A DNA stretch of 64,000 bases from Chloroflexota bacterium (GTDB lineage Bacteria; Chloroflexota; Dehalococcoidia; Lucifugimonadales; Australimonadaceae), in the NCBI GenBank assembly GCA_009838965.1, contig VXQP01000081.1, positions 72,014-136,013 on the forward strand, read 5' to 3'. Within the stretch, counting starts at the first letter, position 1. Every line of letters starts with the position of its first letter. Below are positions 1 through 9,312 of this stretch, piece after piece. The notes under the pieces were generated by a model, which did not search any database, was not told the DNA's origin, and worked only from the letters and a program-made list of their open reading frames with translations. A program made the position numbers and the translations under genes.

Positions 1-1
1 G

Positions 2-3000
2 GACCCACTCCAGAGGGCTGCGGCTGCTCAGCTCATGGGGGAGCGGGAGTACTCCCACACCAGAGCGTTGGAGGCATTGGTGCGAGCCCTGGCTACGGAT
101 GAGTCCGCCCGGGTCAGGGCGGCGGCGGCCTCAGCCTTGGGCAAGATCGGGCACAGCGTGGCGCTGCGTCCTCTGCTCGATGCCCGTTCCGATGACGGTT
201 CGGCTGTCGTCAGGAACGCGGCAGCCGAGGCCTTGGCCGGATGGGACCTCTCCGCCCTGCTGTCGACCCTCGCAAACGCGGCTGATCCGGCCCAGCGGGC
301 TGCGGCGGCCCAGCTCATGGGAGAGCGGGGGTACACGGAGGCGATACCGGCCTTGACGAGGGCCCTGGCCGATCCCGCTGAGGAAGTCCGCGATGTCGCC
401 CGGGAAGCCCTGGAGAGACTGGGCGCGGACGCGACTGAACCGGAGGGCAGCGAAGGCACCGACGGACAGGGCGGCGAGGGCGACGGCGGCACCGGACCAC
501 GGCTGTCGGCGGAGGACATCGCGTCGCTCGCCTGGGCAAACGAAGCGACCCGCGATGCCGCGCTCGAGGCCCTGGAGGAGCAGGGTGCCGATGTAACTCG
601 GTTGGAGAACGGCGGGGCGATCCTGAGACAGGGCGATGTCGAATACCACACCTCTGGGACGACGACGGCCCAGGCCTCACAGCCGCCCCACATCCCGGTC
701 ATGGATATAATCGGGGCCGCCCACACGGGCTACCTGCGGATGGCCACAGGGGACGTTTACGAGAGCGGTGGCTGGAGACAGTTGGACCCGGTGGGCATTC
801 CCTTCGCTGCTGGAGACGACATTCCAGGAGGGGTATGGGACCGGTACACGGCCGCCTCAGGCGGATTCGGCGCGGTCCCCTCGGAAAGGCGCACCTCCCG
901 GTCACTCTTCGGATTCCGCGATGAGGCGGTGCGCGTTGTTTCCGACCGCATCCGTGTCCTTCCTGTCGGGGAACTGGACGAGTTGCCGATCGGCATCATG
1001 CCCACGTCGCCCGACCTGCAGGAGACGGACGTCGACGGGGTCTACTATCCCTTCAGCGGCACTTTCTCGGCAGAAACTCCAGCGGCGAGCTACTCCTGGA
1101 ATTCCCGCGTCTCGTCGTTCTCCCAGAGCCAATACCGGGCCGCAGCCGCCGTCACTGACCCCACCTATACGCAGCTGCCCCCGGGCCTGCCCGACCGGAT
1201 CAGGCAACTCGCTGAGCGGATCACCCAGGCCCACGACTCTCCGTACGCCAAGGCAAGGGCACTGGAGCGGTACCTCAGCACCCAGCTCACCTACGAATAC
1301 GCCGACAGCTCCAACCCGACCGGGCCGTCCGTGGGGCAGGACCCGGTGGACTGGTTCCTCTTCGATACGCGCCGGGGCACGTGCGGACAGTTCAGTAGTG
1401 CGTTCGTCGTCTTGGCCCGCTCCGTGGGTATACCTGCCAGGGTGGTTTCGGGATGGGGGGGTGCGGCGACGCCCGGAAGGCAGACGGTCTATATGGACCA
1501 GGCGCACCAGTGGGCGGAGGTCGCGTTGGAGGGCATCGGCTGGGTCCGCTTCGAACCAACGGCACCGGGTGGCCCTCCGTCCCGGGCGGGCGACCCAGGC
1601 GCCGCAGCGGTTTGGCGCGGCCCCTCTGCCACGCTAACGAACATCACCCAGTGGCCATCGGAGATCCGGCGCCTGACGCCGTTCGTGGTGGGTGGAACAG
1701 TGCTCACGCCAGGCGGGGTGGGCGTCAGTGGGATGACGGTGGAGATCTACATCAACGAGACGAAGGAGCACGGCGGCACGAAGATCGGGACGACCACGTC
1801 CCGCTCCGGCCGCTTCGAAGCGGAGGTGCGGCTCCCGGCGGATATGGAGCTTGGCGGATACCAGCTCCTGGCCCGCGCCGTTGGGAACGACCGCTTCAAC
1901 GAGTCTTGGAGCGACCCCGACATCAAGGTCTTCTCCGGGAACAGGATCGAGCTGAGCGGCCCCGCGGAGGTCGCCTTGAATTCTTCAGCCCGATTCGAAG
2001 GAAGGCTGATCGAGGACGCCGGACAAGGAGTGGCCGGACGCGAGCTCGCGGTGACGTTCGATGGGAACGCGGCCCCGTCGGTGGTGACCGATGCGGTGGG
2101 CCGGTTCAGCTTCTCCGGGACTTTCTCGCGCCTTGGACAGCACTGGGTGGAGGTGAAGATCCAAGGAGAGGAGTTCCTGCTGGACAACACGGCCCGCCTG
2201 GAATTCGAGGTAGTCCGCCCGACGGAGGTCGAGATCCATGCACCTGCCTCGGTGGTGATAGGAGAGGAGTTCCTGGCGACGGGTCAACTGCGCGGGAGCG
2301 ACGGAGTCGCGCTTTCGGGGAGACGTGTCGGCGTAAGGGTCGGCCGCGGTACTGAGCAGTCGGTCACAACGGACGGGGAAGGCTGGTTCGAAGTTGCCGG
2401 CACGGTATCGACGGAAGGTGAGTTCGTCGTCAGCGCCAGATTCCGGGGCGAGGGGTCCGTGCTCGGTTCCAGCGGGACGGTTCGCTCTGCAGCCCTCCAC
2501 GCCGTGGCGCTGACGCTGGAGGGCCCGCTCCGGTTGGAGCGCGGTGAAGGAGCGACGTTCCAGGGCAGGGTTGCGTCGGACACGTTCTCGCCCACCGGAC
2601 AGGTCGAGTTGACCATAGAGGACGCCGGAGACGGGTGGCGCGCCGCCGCGAACGTCGGTGAGGACGGGACGTTCGAATACGAGCATCCCTCCTTCGACAA
2701 CACGGGCGCACACACGCTCACGGTCCGCTTTGCCGGAGGAGAGTTCGTCGAAGCCGCATCGGCCGATTTCGCCTTCGAGGTGCTGGAACCCACGATCCTG
2801 ACGCTCGACGGGCCCACGGTCGTTCGTGACGGCGAGGGATTCCGGCTCACCGGAACGCTGCGCGAGAGTGGCGGGAGCCCGGTCCCGAGCGCCGCCGTGC
2901 AGGTGGTGAGCGATGAGCCGCTCTCCCTGACGACCGACGCCGAGGGCAGGTTCGCGTGGGACGTTCAGGCGGCGTTCGACGAGGGCGCCGCACACGATCC

Positions 3001-4399
3001 GTATGAGTCCACGTTGAGCGTCGAGGTGGTGTTCGAGGATACGGAGCGGCTGGGTGCCAGCCGTGCCACCCTGGACGTTGCAGTCGGGCTTCCGCGGATC
3101 CTGGTGGAACCGCTGGAACCTGTGGCGCGTGGCAGCGAGGCGGTCCTCCGAGGGACCGTCCTGCTGGGGACCTATCCTGTGCCCGGCGCCGAACTGACCG
3201 TCGGCGCCCACATAGCCTTCAGGTCCAACGACGTTGGCACGTTCGTGCACATGTATCCGGTGGCCGGAGACGAGCCGCTGGGGGCCACCGAACTCGTGAT
3301 CGCTGCTCCGGCGCTGGATGCCAGCGTCACGACGCCCCTCGTGGTCAAGTCCGCCGCCAACCTCATCGTGACTCCGGTGGGCAAGGTGCGTCCCGGCGGC
3401 ACGACGTTGCTCCAGGCGGCGCTGCTGGACGACACCGGGGCCGGGATACCGCAGGCGGTCCTGCAGTCGAGCCAGGGCGTGGACGCCGTCACGGACGAGT
3501 CCGGAATCGCGATGCTGGAACTCACGGTACCGGAGCAGGAGGATCTGCAGGGCAGCCTCGTCGAGTTCACTTACCCCGGGGACGGCCTCCGCACGCCGCT
3601 CAGTGTGTCGTACTTCTGGGAGGGCGCCATCACCCCGGCCGGGTTCAACTGGCTCCTCTGGGTGGGGATACCCGGCCTCATCGCGCTGGCCGCAACTGCT
3701 GCGTATGCGGGTAGAAGGTTCAACGTGATGCCGCTGCCCGCGCTCATGCGCTGGAAGGGCGCGTCGACAGAACTCGAGCCGGATACGGCAGGCGAGGGTG
3801 ACGGGGGCGAGGACGACGCGGCCCTGGCGCCCCAGCCTGTCCAGCTGCGGATCGCGTTCCAGAAAGCGGCCCCGGACCTTGCCCACGTCTGGGGGATCGG
3901 TGAAGAGGTGCGCATCACCGTGAGCGTAGCCGACGAGGTAGGGCTCGCCATCGCCGGAGCCATCGTCGGCGTATCGGTAGGCGACGATGCCCCGCCGCAA
4001 CTGGCGGTCGTCGACAACGATGGAGCGTACGCCTTCAGCTGGAGCGGCGCTGAGCCGGGCGAGTACCCGGTGTCTGTGGAGTTCGGGGGCGATAGCGGCT
4101 ACCTGCCGTCCTCCGAGTCCCGGACCCTGCGGGTAGTGGTCTTCCGGGAGGAGATCGTTCGCCTGTACGGTGCTTTTCTGGACTGGGCGAAGGAGAGGGC
4201 CGCCGGTATAACGGAACAATCGACGCCGCGAGAGGTGGAAGTCCTTCTGGTGACCCAGGGACTCCCCATCCCCCAGAAGCCGCTCGACGAACTCATTTCC
4301 CGGTTCGAGGAAGCGGACTACAGCGAGCACCCGATCGTGCGCCGTCACTACGAAGCGATGTACCGCGCATGGAGCGCGGTGATGGAGGCCGGAGCGTGA
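2..4399 (+). CDS. HEAT-repeat / transglutaminase-like / Ig-like membrane protein with DUF4129-like tail (5' partial)
   Basis: The reading frame is open from base 2, and the upstream codons (DPLQRAAAAQLM) repeat a later HEAT unit (DPAQRAAAAQLM). The ATG at 35 is therefore probably internal and the gene starts outside the window. Numbering from that ATG, residues 1-135 are HEAT-like repeats, followed by a Gly/Glu-rich linker and a transglutaminase core at about 380-515. Its triad is Cys450 (RRGTCGQFSS), His491 (QAHQWAEV) and Glu507 (RFEPT). A long run of Ig-like/carboxypeptidase-regulatory modules (about 545-1190) precedes one membrane helix (about 1203-1228), another Ig-like domain and a DUF4129-like C-terminus (TPREVEVLL). 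By analogy with TgpA proteins the transglutaminase face is probably extracytoplasmic. The gene overlaps the next by GTGA and heads a MoxR-DUF58 operon. The biological substrate is unknown. Confidence 0.85.
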   Translation, partial: DPLQRAAAAQLMGEREYSHTRALEALVRALATDESARVRAAAASALGKIGHSVALRPLLDARSDDGSAVVRNAAAEALAGWDLSALLSTLANAADPAQRAAAAQLMGERGYTEAIPALTRALADPAEEVRDVAREALERLGADATEPEGSEGTDGQGGEGDGGTGPRLSAEDIASLAWANEATRDAALEALEEQGADVTRLENGGAILRQGDVEYHTSGTTTAQASQPPHIPVMDIIGAAHTGYLRMATGDVYESGGWRQLDPVGIPFAAGDDIPGGVWDRYTAASGGFGAVPSERRTSRSLFGFRDEAVRVVSDRIRVLPVGELDELPIGIMPTSPDLQETDVDGVYYPFSGTFSAETPAASYSWNSRVSSFSQSQYRAAAAVTDPTYTQLPPGLPDRIRQLAERITQAHDSPYAKARALERYLSTQLTYEYADSSNPTGPSVGQDPVDWFLFDTRRGTCGQFSSAFVVLARSVGIPARVVSGWGGAATPGRQTVYMDQAHQWAEVALEGIGWVRFEPTAPGGPPSRAGDPGAAAVWRGPSATLTNITQWPSEIRRLTPFVVGGTVLTPGGVGVSGMTVEIYINETKEHGGTKIGTTTSRSGRFEAEVRLPADMELGGYQLLARAVGNDRFNESWSDPDIKVFSGNRIELSGPAEVALNSSARFEGRLIEDAGQGVAGRELAVTFDGNAAPSVVTDAVGRFSFSGTFSRLGQHWVEVKIQGEEFLLDNTARLEFEVVRPTEVEIHAPASVVIGEEFLATGQLRGSDGVALSGRRVGVRVGRGTEQSVTTDGEGWFEVAGTVSTEGEFVVSARFRGEGSVLGSSGTVRSAALHAVALTLEGPLRLERGEGATFQGRVASDTFSPTGQVELTIEDAGDGWRAAANVGEDGTFEYEHPSFDNTGAHTLTVRFAGGEFVEAASADFAFEVLEPTILTLDGPTVVRDGEGFRLTGTLRESGGSPVPSAAVQVVSDEPLSLTTDAEGRFAWDVQAAFDEGAAHDPYESTLSVEVVFEDTERLGASRATLDVAVGLPRILVEPLEPVARGSEAVLRGTVLLGTYPVPGAELTVGAHIAFRSNDVGTFVHMYPVAGDEPLGATELVIAAPALDASVTTPLVVKSAANLIVTPVGKVRPGGTTLLQAALLDDTGAGIPQAVLQSSQGVDAVTDESGIAMLELTVPEQEDLQGSLVEFTYPGDGLRTPLSVSYFWEGAITPAGFNWLLWVGIPGLIALAATAAYAGRRFNVMPLPALMRWKGASTELEPDTAGEGDGGEDDAALAPQPVQLRIAFQKAAPDLAHVWGIGEEVRITVSVADEVGLAIAGAIVGVSVGDDAPPQLAVVDNDGAYAFSWSGAEPGEYPVSVEFGGDSGYLPSSESRTLRVVVFREEIVRLYGAFLDWAKERAAGITEQSTPREVEVLLVTQGLPIPQKPLDELISRFEEADYSEHPIVRRHYEAMYRAWSAVMEAGA

Positions 4400-6888
4400 A
4401 CGCCGCCCTCTCTGAACGCCCGGCACTGACGGCAGCACTCCTGGCAGGCGGCTCACTGGTGGCGCTTGCGTTGCTGTGGGGCACGGACAGCCTGCTCTCC
4501 CAGTTGGTGCGGCTGGACCTGAGCTTCCTGGCTCTGCCCGTGACGTTGTGCGGGGCCCTGCTGGCTCTCGGCAGGTTTGCCCTGTGGTTGCGCAACACGG
4601 AGTTCGCCGATCGCGTGACCCTGCGGGCGTGGACGCGCCGGGAGGCTGTGCGCCCGCTGCCGCTGGCTGCTGTGCTCCCGGTAGCTCATCGGGTGCTGAC
4701 GGACCTGGGCTGGACGGCGCTGGGGCTGGGACTGTTGTCGTCCGTATCGGCATTGCCGGGCGTGGTATCCGGGCACCCGTGGGCGCCGGACATCGCATCC
4801 CTGGCGCCATACCTGCGCGGTTTCGACTCGCTCGCAGTGTGGAGCATATTGCTCCTGGCTCCGTTCGTCGCCGCTAGGGCAGTTGCAGTGGTGCGCCCGC
4901 ACGTGGGGACGGTCGTCGGCTTCCCACGGACCCACCTGGGGGCTTTCGTTGCTGCCTACGCCCTCCTAGGGATAGACGGCGCGCTCTCCGCTGCCTTCGC
5001 CCTTGGTGGGGCATGGGCGTTGGTTGCGTCCAGCCTCGCGCTGGGATTGTCCTATGTCGCCTCGGCCATCCGGCGCGCCATGGCATTGAAGCCCGCAGAG
5101 CGCCTGCTGGACCTCCGCAAGGCGCTCCTCGTCACCGAGGTCGCATGGCTCGTTGCGTTGTGGGCAGCCGTCACTGCCTTGGCCCTCGCGGCGGAGAGCA
5201 CGTCCGCGAGCGCTGGGGCAGTGGGTCCAGACTCCGTGGACACATCGTACCTGGCAGTGCTTTACTCCCTGTCGGTTGTGCAGGTACTGGCTGCGTTACT
5301 CCCCTTTGCACTGGTTCACTTTGCCGGAGTGCTCCGGCCCAGTGTTGCCCGCATCCTGGGCACTCCCATCGGGCACCTCGCATTGCTGGCGGTCGTGTAC
5401 GTTGTGTTCTCCGGCAGCGGTGTGCTCTCGACGGCGTTTGCGGTTGACGTCTCCGGGATGCTCACTGCGCTCATCGCTGCATCAGTCCTCTCCTACGCGG
5501 CGATGGTGCTGCGCAACGTGGCGATGCTCGACGTCCCGGAGCGTTATGCGCTGCTGACGGCGAACGGATCGAGGGCACTGAACGCACTGGCCGTGGCCGC
5601 AGCGCTGGCGCTGGTCGTCGGGACTGCACTCGCGCACCTTCCTGTCGCCAACGCGGTGCTCCTGGACCGACCGGAAACGAGAGACCTCGGAGAAGACTTC
5701 CTGCCCTTCCTTGGAGGGTTCTACGAAGCCCGGCACTCCATCGCCTGGTTGTCGTTCACGGCAGTCGCGATGTTCCTCCTGCCGCGGGTACTGAGTGGGC
5801 AGCCCTTCCTGCGCTACCGGGCCATCCTATCCGCAGTGAGTTACTTTGCCGTGGGATGTTTCACTTGGCTTACGGCATCCGGCCTGTCCGCGTTCGGACA
5901 CGGCTTCACCTTTGGCGGCGCCATCACCGCGGCAGGCATGTTCTCCCTGGCGCTGGCCCGGTTGGCGCCGTACGCCTCCGCCTCCTCCAACCCCGCGGTG
6001 GCCGACATTGCCGGGTGGCTCGCAGCATCCCAGGTCCGTGGCTTCATGGCCGGGGCAGCCGTTGCCTTCTACGTGCTGCTGCTTCGACCCGTCGTCTACG
6101 AGATGCTGTGGCTTGCCGCCCTCTACGAGTACATCGCGCTGCTGGTCCTGCTCCTCGCCGTGCTCATGAACGTGGTCAACAGGATGCGCGTCGTCGCTAA
6201 TACACCGGAGGCTGCGGAGCCCGGTTGGGCCGACTGGTCTCATCACCGACAGGTCCTCGAAAGCAAGGCGGACCCGCGGGCCGCGTTGACCGACGTGATG
6301 CGACAGCGGTTCGTGGACCGCGGTGATTGGAGGCCCCTGTGGGTGTACCTGCTGGAACTGCTCTATCGAAGCGAGGCTTCCCTGGACGCCATGGTGGCTG
6401 TCTGCCGGTCCCTTCGCCGCGGGGCGGTCACGCCCTTGGCGTGGAACATCCTGGGCCGGAACCGCAGGGCGTCAACGAGAACAGCCGCTCTGGAACATGC
6501 CCTGGACACCGCGGGCTGGGCGCTGGCCTCTTCGACGCCGCAGCTCGAACTAGTAAGTGAGGAGGACGCGCGGAGAGCGGGCGCGCTATACATCGACAGA
6601 AGGACGGACCCGGAGCCTCTGGCCGTGGCCCTTATCGTCGCCCACTGCCAGAGGGGGGATGATCCTCAGGAGGCTGTTGACCGCTGGTTCTCGCTGTTGG
6701 ACACGCCGGACCCGTTTCTGGAGTGGCTCACTCGGCGGTGGGGCAGATCGGACACGAGGGTCGGAACTCCGCTGCGCCGCCAGGGCTTGGTCAATGAGGC
6801 GATCGCCTCGCTCTTCGAGGACGCGACGCCTCCGGAGGCTGTTCGGTCGAGAGGCCCGGCTGCGAGCTACGAGAGGAGCCTTCCGTGA
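4396..6888 (+). CDS. Large polytopic membrane protein of MoxR operon, unknown function
   Basis: This protein of about 830 residues has roughly a dozen hydrophobic segments over residues 10-590 and a soluble C-terminal domain of about 230 residues. I recognise no family. The ORF track starts at ATG 4369, but GTG 4396 is preferred: it overlaps the upstream stop as GTGA and lies seven bases after GGAGG. The resulting N-terminus runs straight into the first hydrophobic helix. The translational coupling puts it in the same envelope operon as the transglutaminase fusion and the MoxR ATPase. A membrane scaffold for that system is a context-based inference only. Confidence 0.75.
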   Translation: MNAALSERPALTAALLAGGSLVALALLWGTDSLLSQLVRLDLSFLALPVTLCGALLALGRFALWLRNTEFADRVTLRAWTRREAVRPLPLAAVLPVAHRVLTDLGWTALGLGLLSSVSALPGVVSGHPWAPDIASLAPYLRGFDSLAVWSILLLAPFVAARAVAVVRPHVGTVVGFPRTHLGAFVAAYALLGIDGALSAAFALGGAWALVASSLALGLSYVASAIRRAMALKPAERLLDLRKALLVTEVAWLVALWAAVTALALAAESTSASAGAVGPDSVDTSYLAVLYSLSVVQVLAALLPFALVHFAGVLRPSVARILGTPIGHLALLAVVYVVFSGSGVLSTAFAVDVSGMLTALIAASVLSYAAMVLRNVAMLDVPERYALLTANGSRALNALAVAAALALVVGTALAHLPVANAVLLDRPETRDLGEDFLPFLGGFYEARHSIAWLSFTAVAMFLLPRVLSGQPFLRYRAILSAVSYFAVGCFTWLTASGLSAFGHGFTFGGAITAAGMFSLALARLAPYASASSNPAVADIAGWLAASQVRGFMAGAAVAFYVLLLRPVVYEMLWLAALYEYIALLVLLLAVLMNVVNRMRVVANTPEAAEPGWADWSHHRQVLESKADPRAALTDVMRQRFVDRGDWRPLWVYLLELLYRSEASLDAMVAVCRSLRRGAVTPLAWNILGRNRRASTRTAALEHALDTAGWALASSTPQLELVSEEDARRAGALYIDRRTDPEPLAVALIVAHCQRGDDPQEAVDRWFSLLDTPDPFLEWLTRRWGRSDTRVGTPLRRQGLVNEAIASLFEDATPPEAVRSRGPAASYERSLP

Positions 6889-6891
6889 CCC

Positions 6892-6939
6892 ATGGACGAA
6901 ACCGGGATGCGCGCGCACTGGCCTCATGATTACCTGTAA
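6892..6939 (+). CDS. Possible 15-aa leader peptide
   Basis: A micro-ORF in the gap before moxR encodes MDETGMRAHWPHDYL. It begins four bases after the stop of the preceding membrane protein. Its TAA stop lies inside the TAAGGAGG ribosome-binding site of the next micro-ORF. It has no clear Shine-Dalgarno site at ideal spacing and no known relative, so it may be chance. It is recorded because two such frames sit in tandem. Confidence 0.2.
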   Translation: MDETGMRAHWPHDYL

Positions 6940-6950
6940 GGAGGATGGCT

Positions 6951-7004
6951 ATGCTATTGAGAACGATGCTGATCGATGACGGGGCGGTGCCCACCTATGA
7001 ATGA
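6951..7004 (+). CDS. Possible 17-aa leader peptide coupled to moxR
   Basis: ATG 6951 lies six bases after AAGGAGG, the best ribosome-binding site in the interval, and encodes MLLRTMLIDDGAVPTYE. Its stop (7002-7004) overlaps the ATG of moxR at 6997, which has only a weak site of its own. Translating the micro-ORF would deliver ribosomes to the moxR start. It could also be a chance frame using moxR's ribosome-binding region. Confidence 0.35.
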   Translation: MLLRTMLIDDGAVPTYE

Positions 7005-7968
7005 GAAAGAGCTGGAAGAGGCCCGTCTATCCTGCGAGCAGATTATCGACCGGGTCGCCGAAGCCTTCGTCGGCAATCGCTTGCTGCTGCGAAAGCTCCT
7101 CGCGGCGGCGTTGGCGAACGGCCACGTGCTCTTTGAAGACTTTCCCGGCCTGGGGAAGACGCTCCTGGCCAAGGTGTTCGCGCGGGCGATCGGAGGAGAC
7201 ACCAAGCGCGTTCAGTTCACGCCGGACCTGCTCCCGTCTGACATTCTGGGGATGAACGTGTGGAGGCAGAAGGACTCGACATTCCAGATGATGCCGGGCC
7301 CCGTGTTCACCAACGTGCTTCTGGCCGATGAGATCAACCGGGCCCCGCCGAAGACCCAGTCCGCCCTCCTGGAAGCCATGGAGGAGCGCCAGGTCACGAT
7401 CGACGGCGCGACGCTGCGCCTCGAGTTCCCCTTCGTGGTCATCGCAACGCAGAACCCCATCGAACAGGAGGGCACGTATCCACTTCCGGAAGCCCAGTTG
7501 GACCGCTTCCTGCTCAAGCTGTCCGCCGGATATCCGGCCAACGCGGCATTGGAGAACGACATTCTCCTGAGGCGCATCCATTGGCAGAAGGATGACCCCA
7601 CTGCGGACATTGAGCCGGCCGTCAACGTGCGCCGCTTCGTCGAACTGCAACGGTTCGTGGAGACCGGCGTCTACACTGACCGGCTCATCGTGGACTACAT
7701 CACGCAGTTGGTCAGACTCTCCCGCGAACACGCAAGGGTAGCGGTCGGCGTCAGTCCGAGAGGAGGTCTGGCCCTGCTCAGGGCATCACGGGCGATGGCC
7801 CTGATTCACGGCAGGGACTTCGTCGTTCCAGACGACGTCAAGCTACTGGTCCCTGACGTGCTCGCTCATCGCATCATTCTGAACATAGAGGACACGCTGG
7901 AGGGCGTTCGTGGCGGCCTCGTCGTCGAGGAGGTCCTGTCGCAGGTGCCCGTGCCCGGCGAGGCATGA
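6997..7968 (+). CDS. moxR: MoxR-family AAA+ ATPase
   Basis: This is a MoxR-type AAA+ ATPase of about 323 residues, a cytoplasmic chaperone-like motor that usually partners with VWA/DUF58 proteins. Walker A (GLGKT, residues 51-55), Walker B (LLADEINRAPPKTQ) and sensor 1 (VIATQNPIEQEG) are intact, as is the C-terminal lid motif SPRGGLALLRA. The ORF track begins at 6976. The start at 6997 is chosen because the protein then opens at MNEKELEE and overlaps an upstream micro-ORF with a strong ribosome-binding site. The next gene starts 12 bases after the stop. The moxR-DUF58-transglutaminase grouping is a known conserved arrangement. Confidence 0.93.
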   Translation: MNEKELEEARLSCEQIIDRVAEAFVGNRLLLRKLLAAALANGHVLFEDFPGLGKTLLAKVFARAIGGDTKRVQFTPDLLPSDILGMNVWRQKDSTFQMMPGPVFTNVLLADEINRAPPKTQSALLEAMEERQVTIDGATLRLEFPFVVIATQNPIEQEGTYPLPEAQLDRFLLKLSAGYPANAALENDILLRRIHWQKDDPTADIEPAVNVRRFVELQRFVETGVYTDRLIVDYITQLVRLSREHARVAVGVSPRGGLALLRASRAMALIHGRDFVVPDDVKLLVPDVLAHRIILNIEDTLEGVRGGLVVEEVLSQVPVPGEA

Positions 7969-7980
7969 GTTTGTGACGAA

Positions 7981-9312
7981 GTGAGGTACCAGCCGTCGCA
8001 ATTGAGTTGGATCGCCATCGCCCTGGTCCTCTTGGTGGCAGGGCTCATCCTGGGCAACCTCGTCCTGCTGGCCGGAGCGGTCTTCGTTCTGGTCTCAGCC
8101 CTGTTGTCCACGGCCATCCCCCCGCCGTCCGGCATAGCCGTGACCCGGAGCCTGGCGAAGGTCGCGTGCTGGGTTGGGGACACGTTGACCGTGGAGCGGC
8201 GGCTGACGGCCCGTCACGGTACTGGCGCGATCTTCGTGCATGATGATCTTCCTCCGGAGGCCCGGGTGGTGAGCGGAAGCAACCTGCGCGTCGTGTGGAA
8301 ATGGCCGGGGAGCAAGGCCGCGGACATCTCATACCGCGTGCAGTTCTCCAAGCGGGGACAGTACGCCCTACAGGAAACCGAGTGGGAATCCCGCGCACCG
8401 TTCGGCGTTGACCAGGGCGTGTCCGCTTCGTCCGGCCCCCCGTTCCAGGTCTCCGTGGTGCCCAGGATACGCAGCATCACCCGTCTGAACGCGGTCCGTG
8501 GCGTAGCCAGGCACGGCCGATACCTGGGCGACCTCTCCAGAACGGGAGCGGCCACGGACGAGTTCCGGGAACTCCGGCCCTACCAACCGGGCGACCCCTT
8601 CAAGCGCATCAACTGGAAGGCCAGCGCGCGGGGGATCAGGGCGGACAATCTCCCGCTGGTGAACGACGTTGAGCCGGAGACGAAGAAGGGAGTCTGGATC
8701 TTCCTGGATATGGCGGACTACATGGACGTGGGCGTGCCATTGTCCAATCCGTTGGAGAACACTGTGGAAGCGTCCGGCACGCTGGCACAGTACTACCTCG
8801 CACAGGGGTCAACGCTCGGCGCCTACGCCTACAACAGCTACGACGGCAGGGGCGAGTTGCTGACGCCCGAAGCAGGGAAACGCCAGTTCAACCGGCTCAT
8901 CCAGATGCTGGCCGGCCTGAAGCCGGGCCCGCCCGAGGAAGACCTGCTGCTGGCGGTGGAACGATGCAAGAGCTTCCTCCTCCGCCTGGAGCCGGCCGTG
9001 TATGTCATCACCCGGCTGGATGTCCACTACGACAGGCCCGGGGAAGCGCCGGGTTCTTTCGACCGCTTCAAGACGGCGATCACACGCCTTGCGTCGCTGG
9101 GGACGCTATCAGGCTGGAACAATCCTGTGCGAGTGGTGCACGTGGACCCTCAGGGGTCTCCTGAGGCGGCGCAGGGATTGGGGTTGACCAGATGGGAAAC
9201 AAGGTTGGTCGCCAAGGACCTTCGTGACGCGGGCGCGTCAGTCATCGAGTGGGAGCCCTCCCGGGAAGAGTTCACGTCAGTGTTGGTGCGACATGTCGAA
9301 GCCTATCGGTAG
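7981..9312 (+). CDS. DUF58 domain-containing protein
   Basis: A 443-residue protein with two N-terminal hydrophobic segments (about residues 10-40), a beta-rich region, and the DUF58 signature RPYQPGDPFKRINWKASAR near residue 200. A degenerate VWA-like stretch (WIFLDMADYMD) follows; the metal-binding DxSxS motif is not intact. The start is GTG 7981, since no other start codon lies between the moxR stop and this codon in frame. DUF58 proteins are standard partners of MoxR ATPases in envelope processes. The gene overlaps the next by 20 bases, which suggests coupling. Confidence 0.92.
   Translation: MRYQPSQLSWIAIALVLLVAGLILGNLVLLAGAVFVLVSALLSTAIPPPSGIAVTRSLAKVACWVGDTLTVERRLTARHGTGAIFVHDDLPPEARVVSGSNLRVVWKWPGSKAADISYRVQFSKRGQYALQETEWESRAPFGVDQGVSASSGPPFQVSVVPRIRSITRLNAVRGVARHGRYLGDLSRTGAATDEFRELRPYQPGDPFKRINWKASARGIRADNLPLVNDVEPETKKGVWIFLDMADYMDVGVPLSNPLENTVEASGTLAQYYLAQGSTLGAYAYNSYDGRGELLTPEAGKRQFNRLIQMLAGLKPGPPEEDLLLAVERCKSFLLRLEPAVYVITRLDVHYDRPGEAPGSFDRFKTAITRLASLGTLSGWNNPVRVVHVDPQGSPEAAQGLGLTRWETRLVAKDLRDAGASVIEWEPSREEFTSVLVRHVEAYR

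Noticed and set aside
1985-4810. 941-codon ORF on the minus strand
   Set aside because: It is the shadow of the plus-strand transglutaminase fusion; low-complexity Arg/Pro/Gly translation with no domain, while the plus frame has clear motifs.
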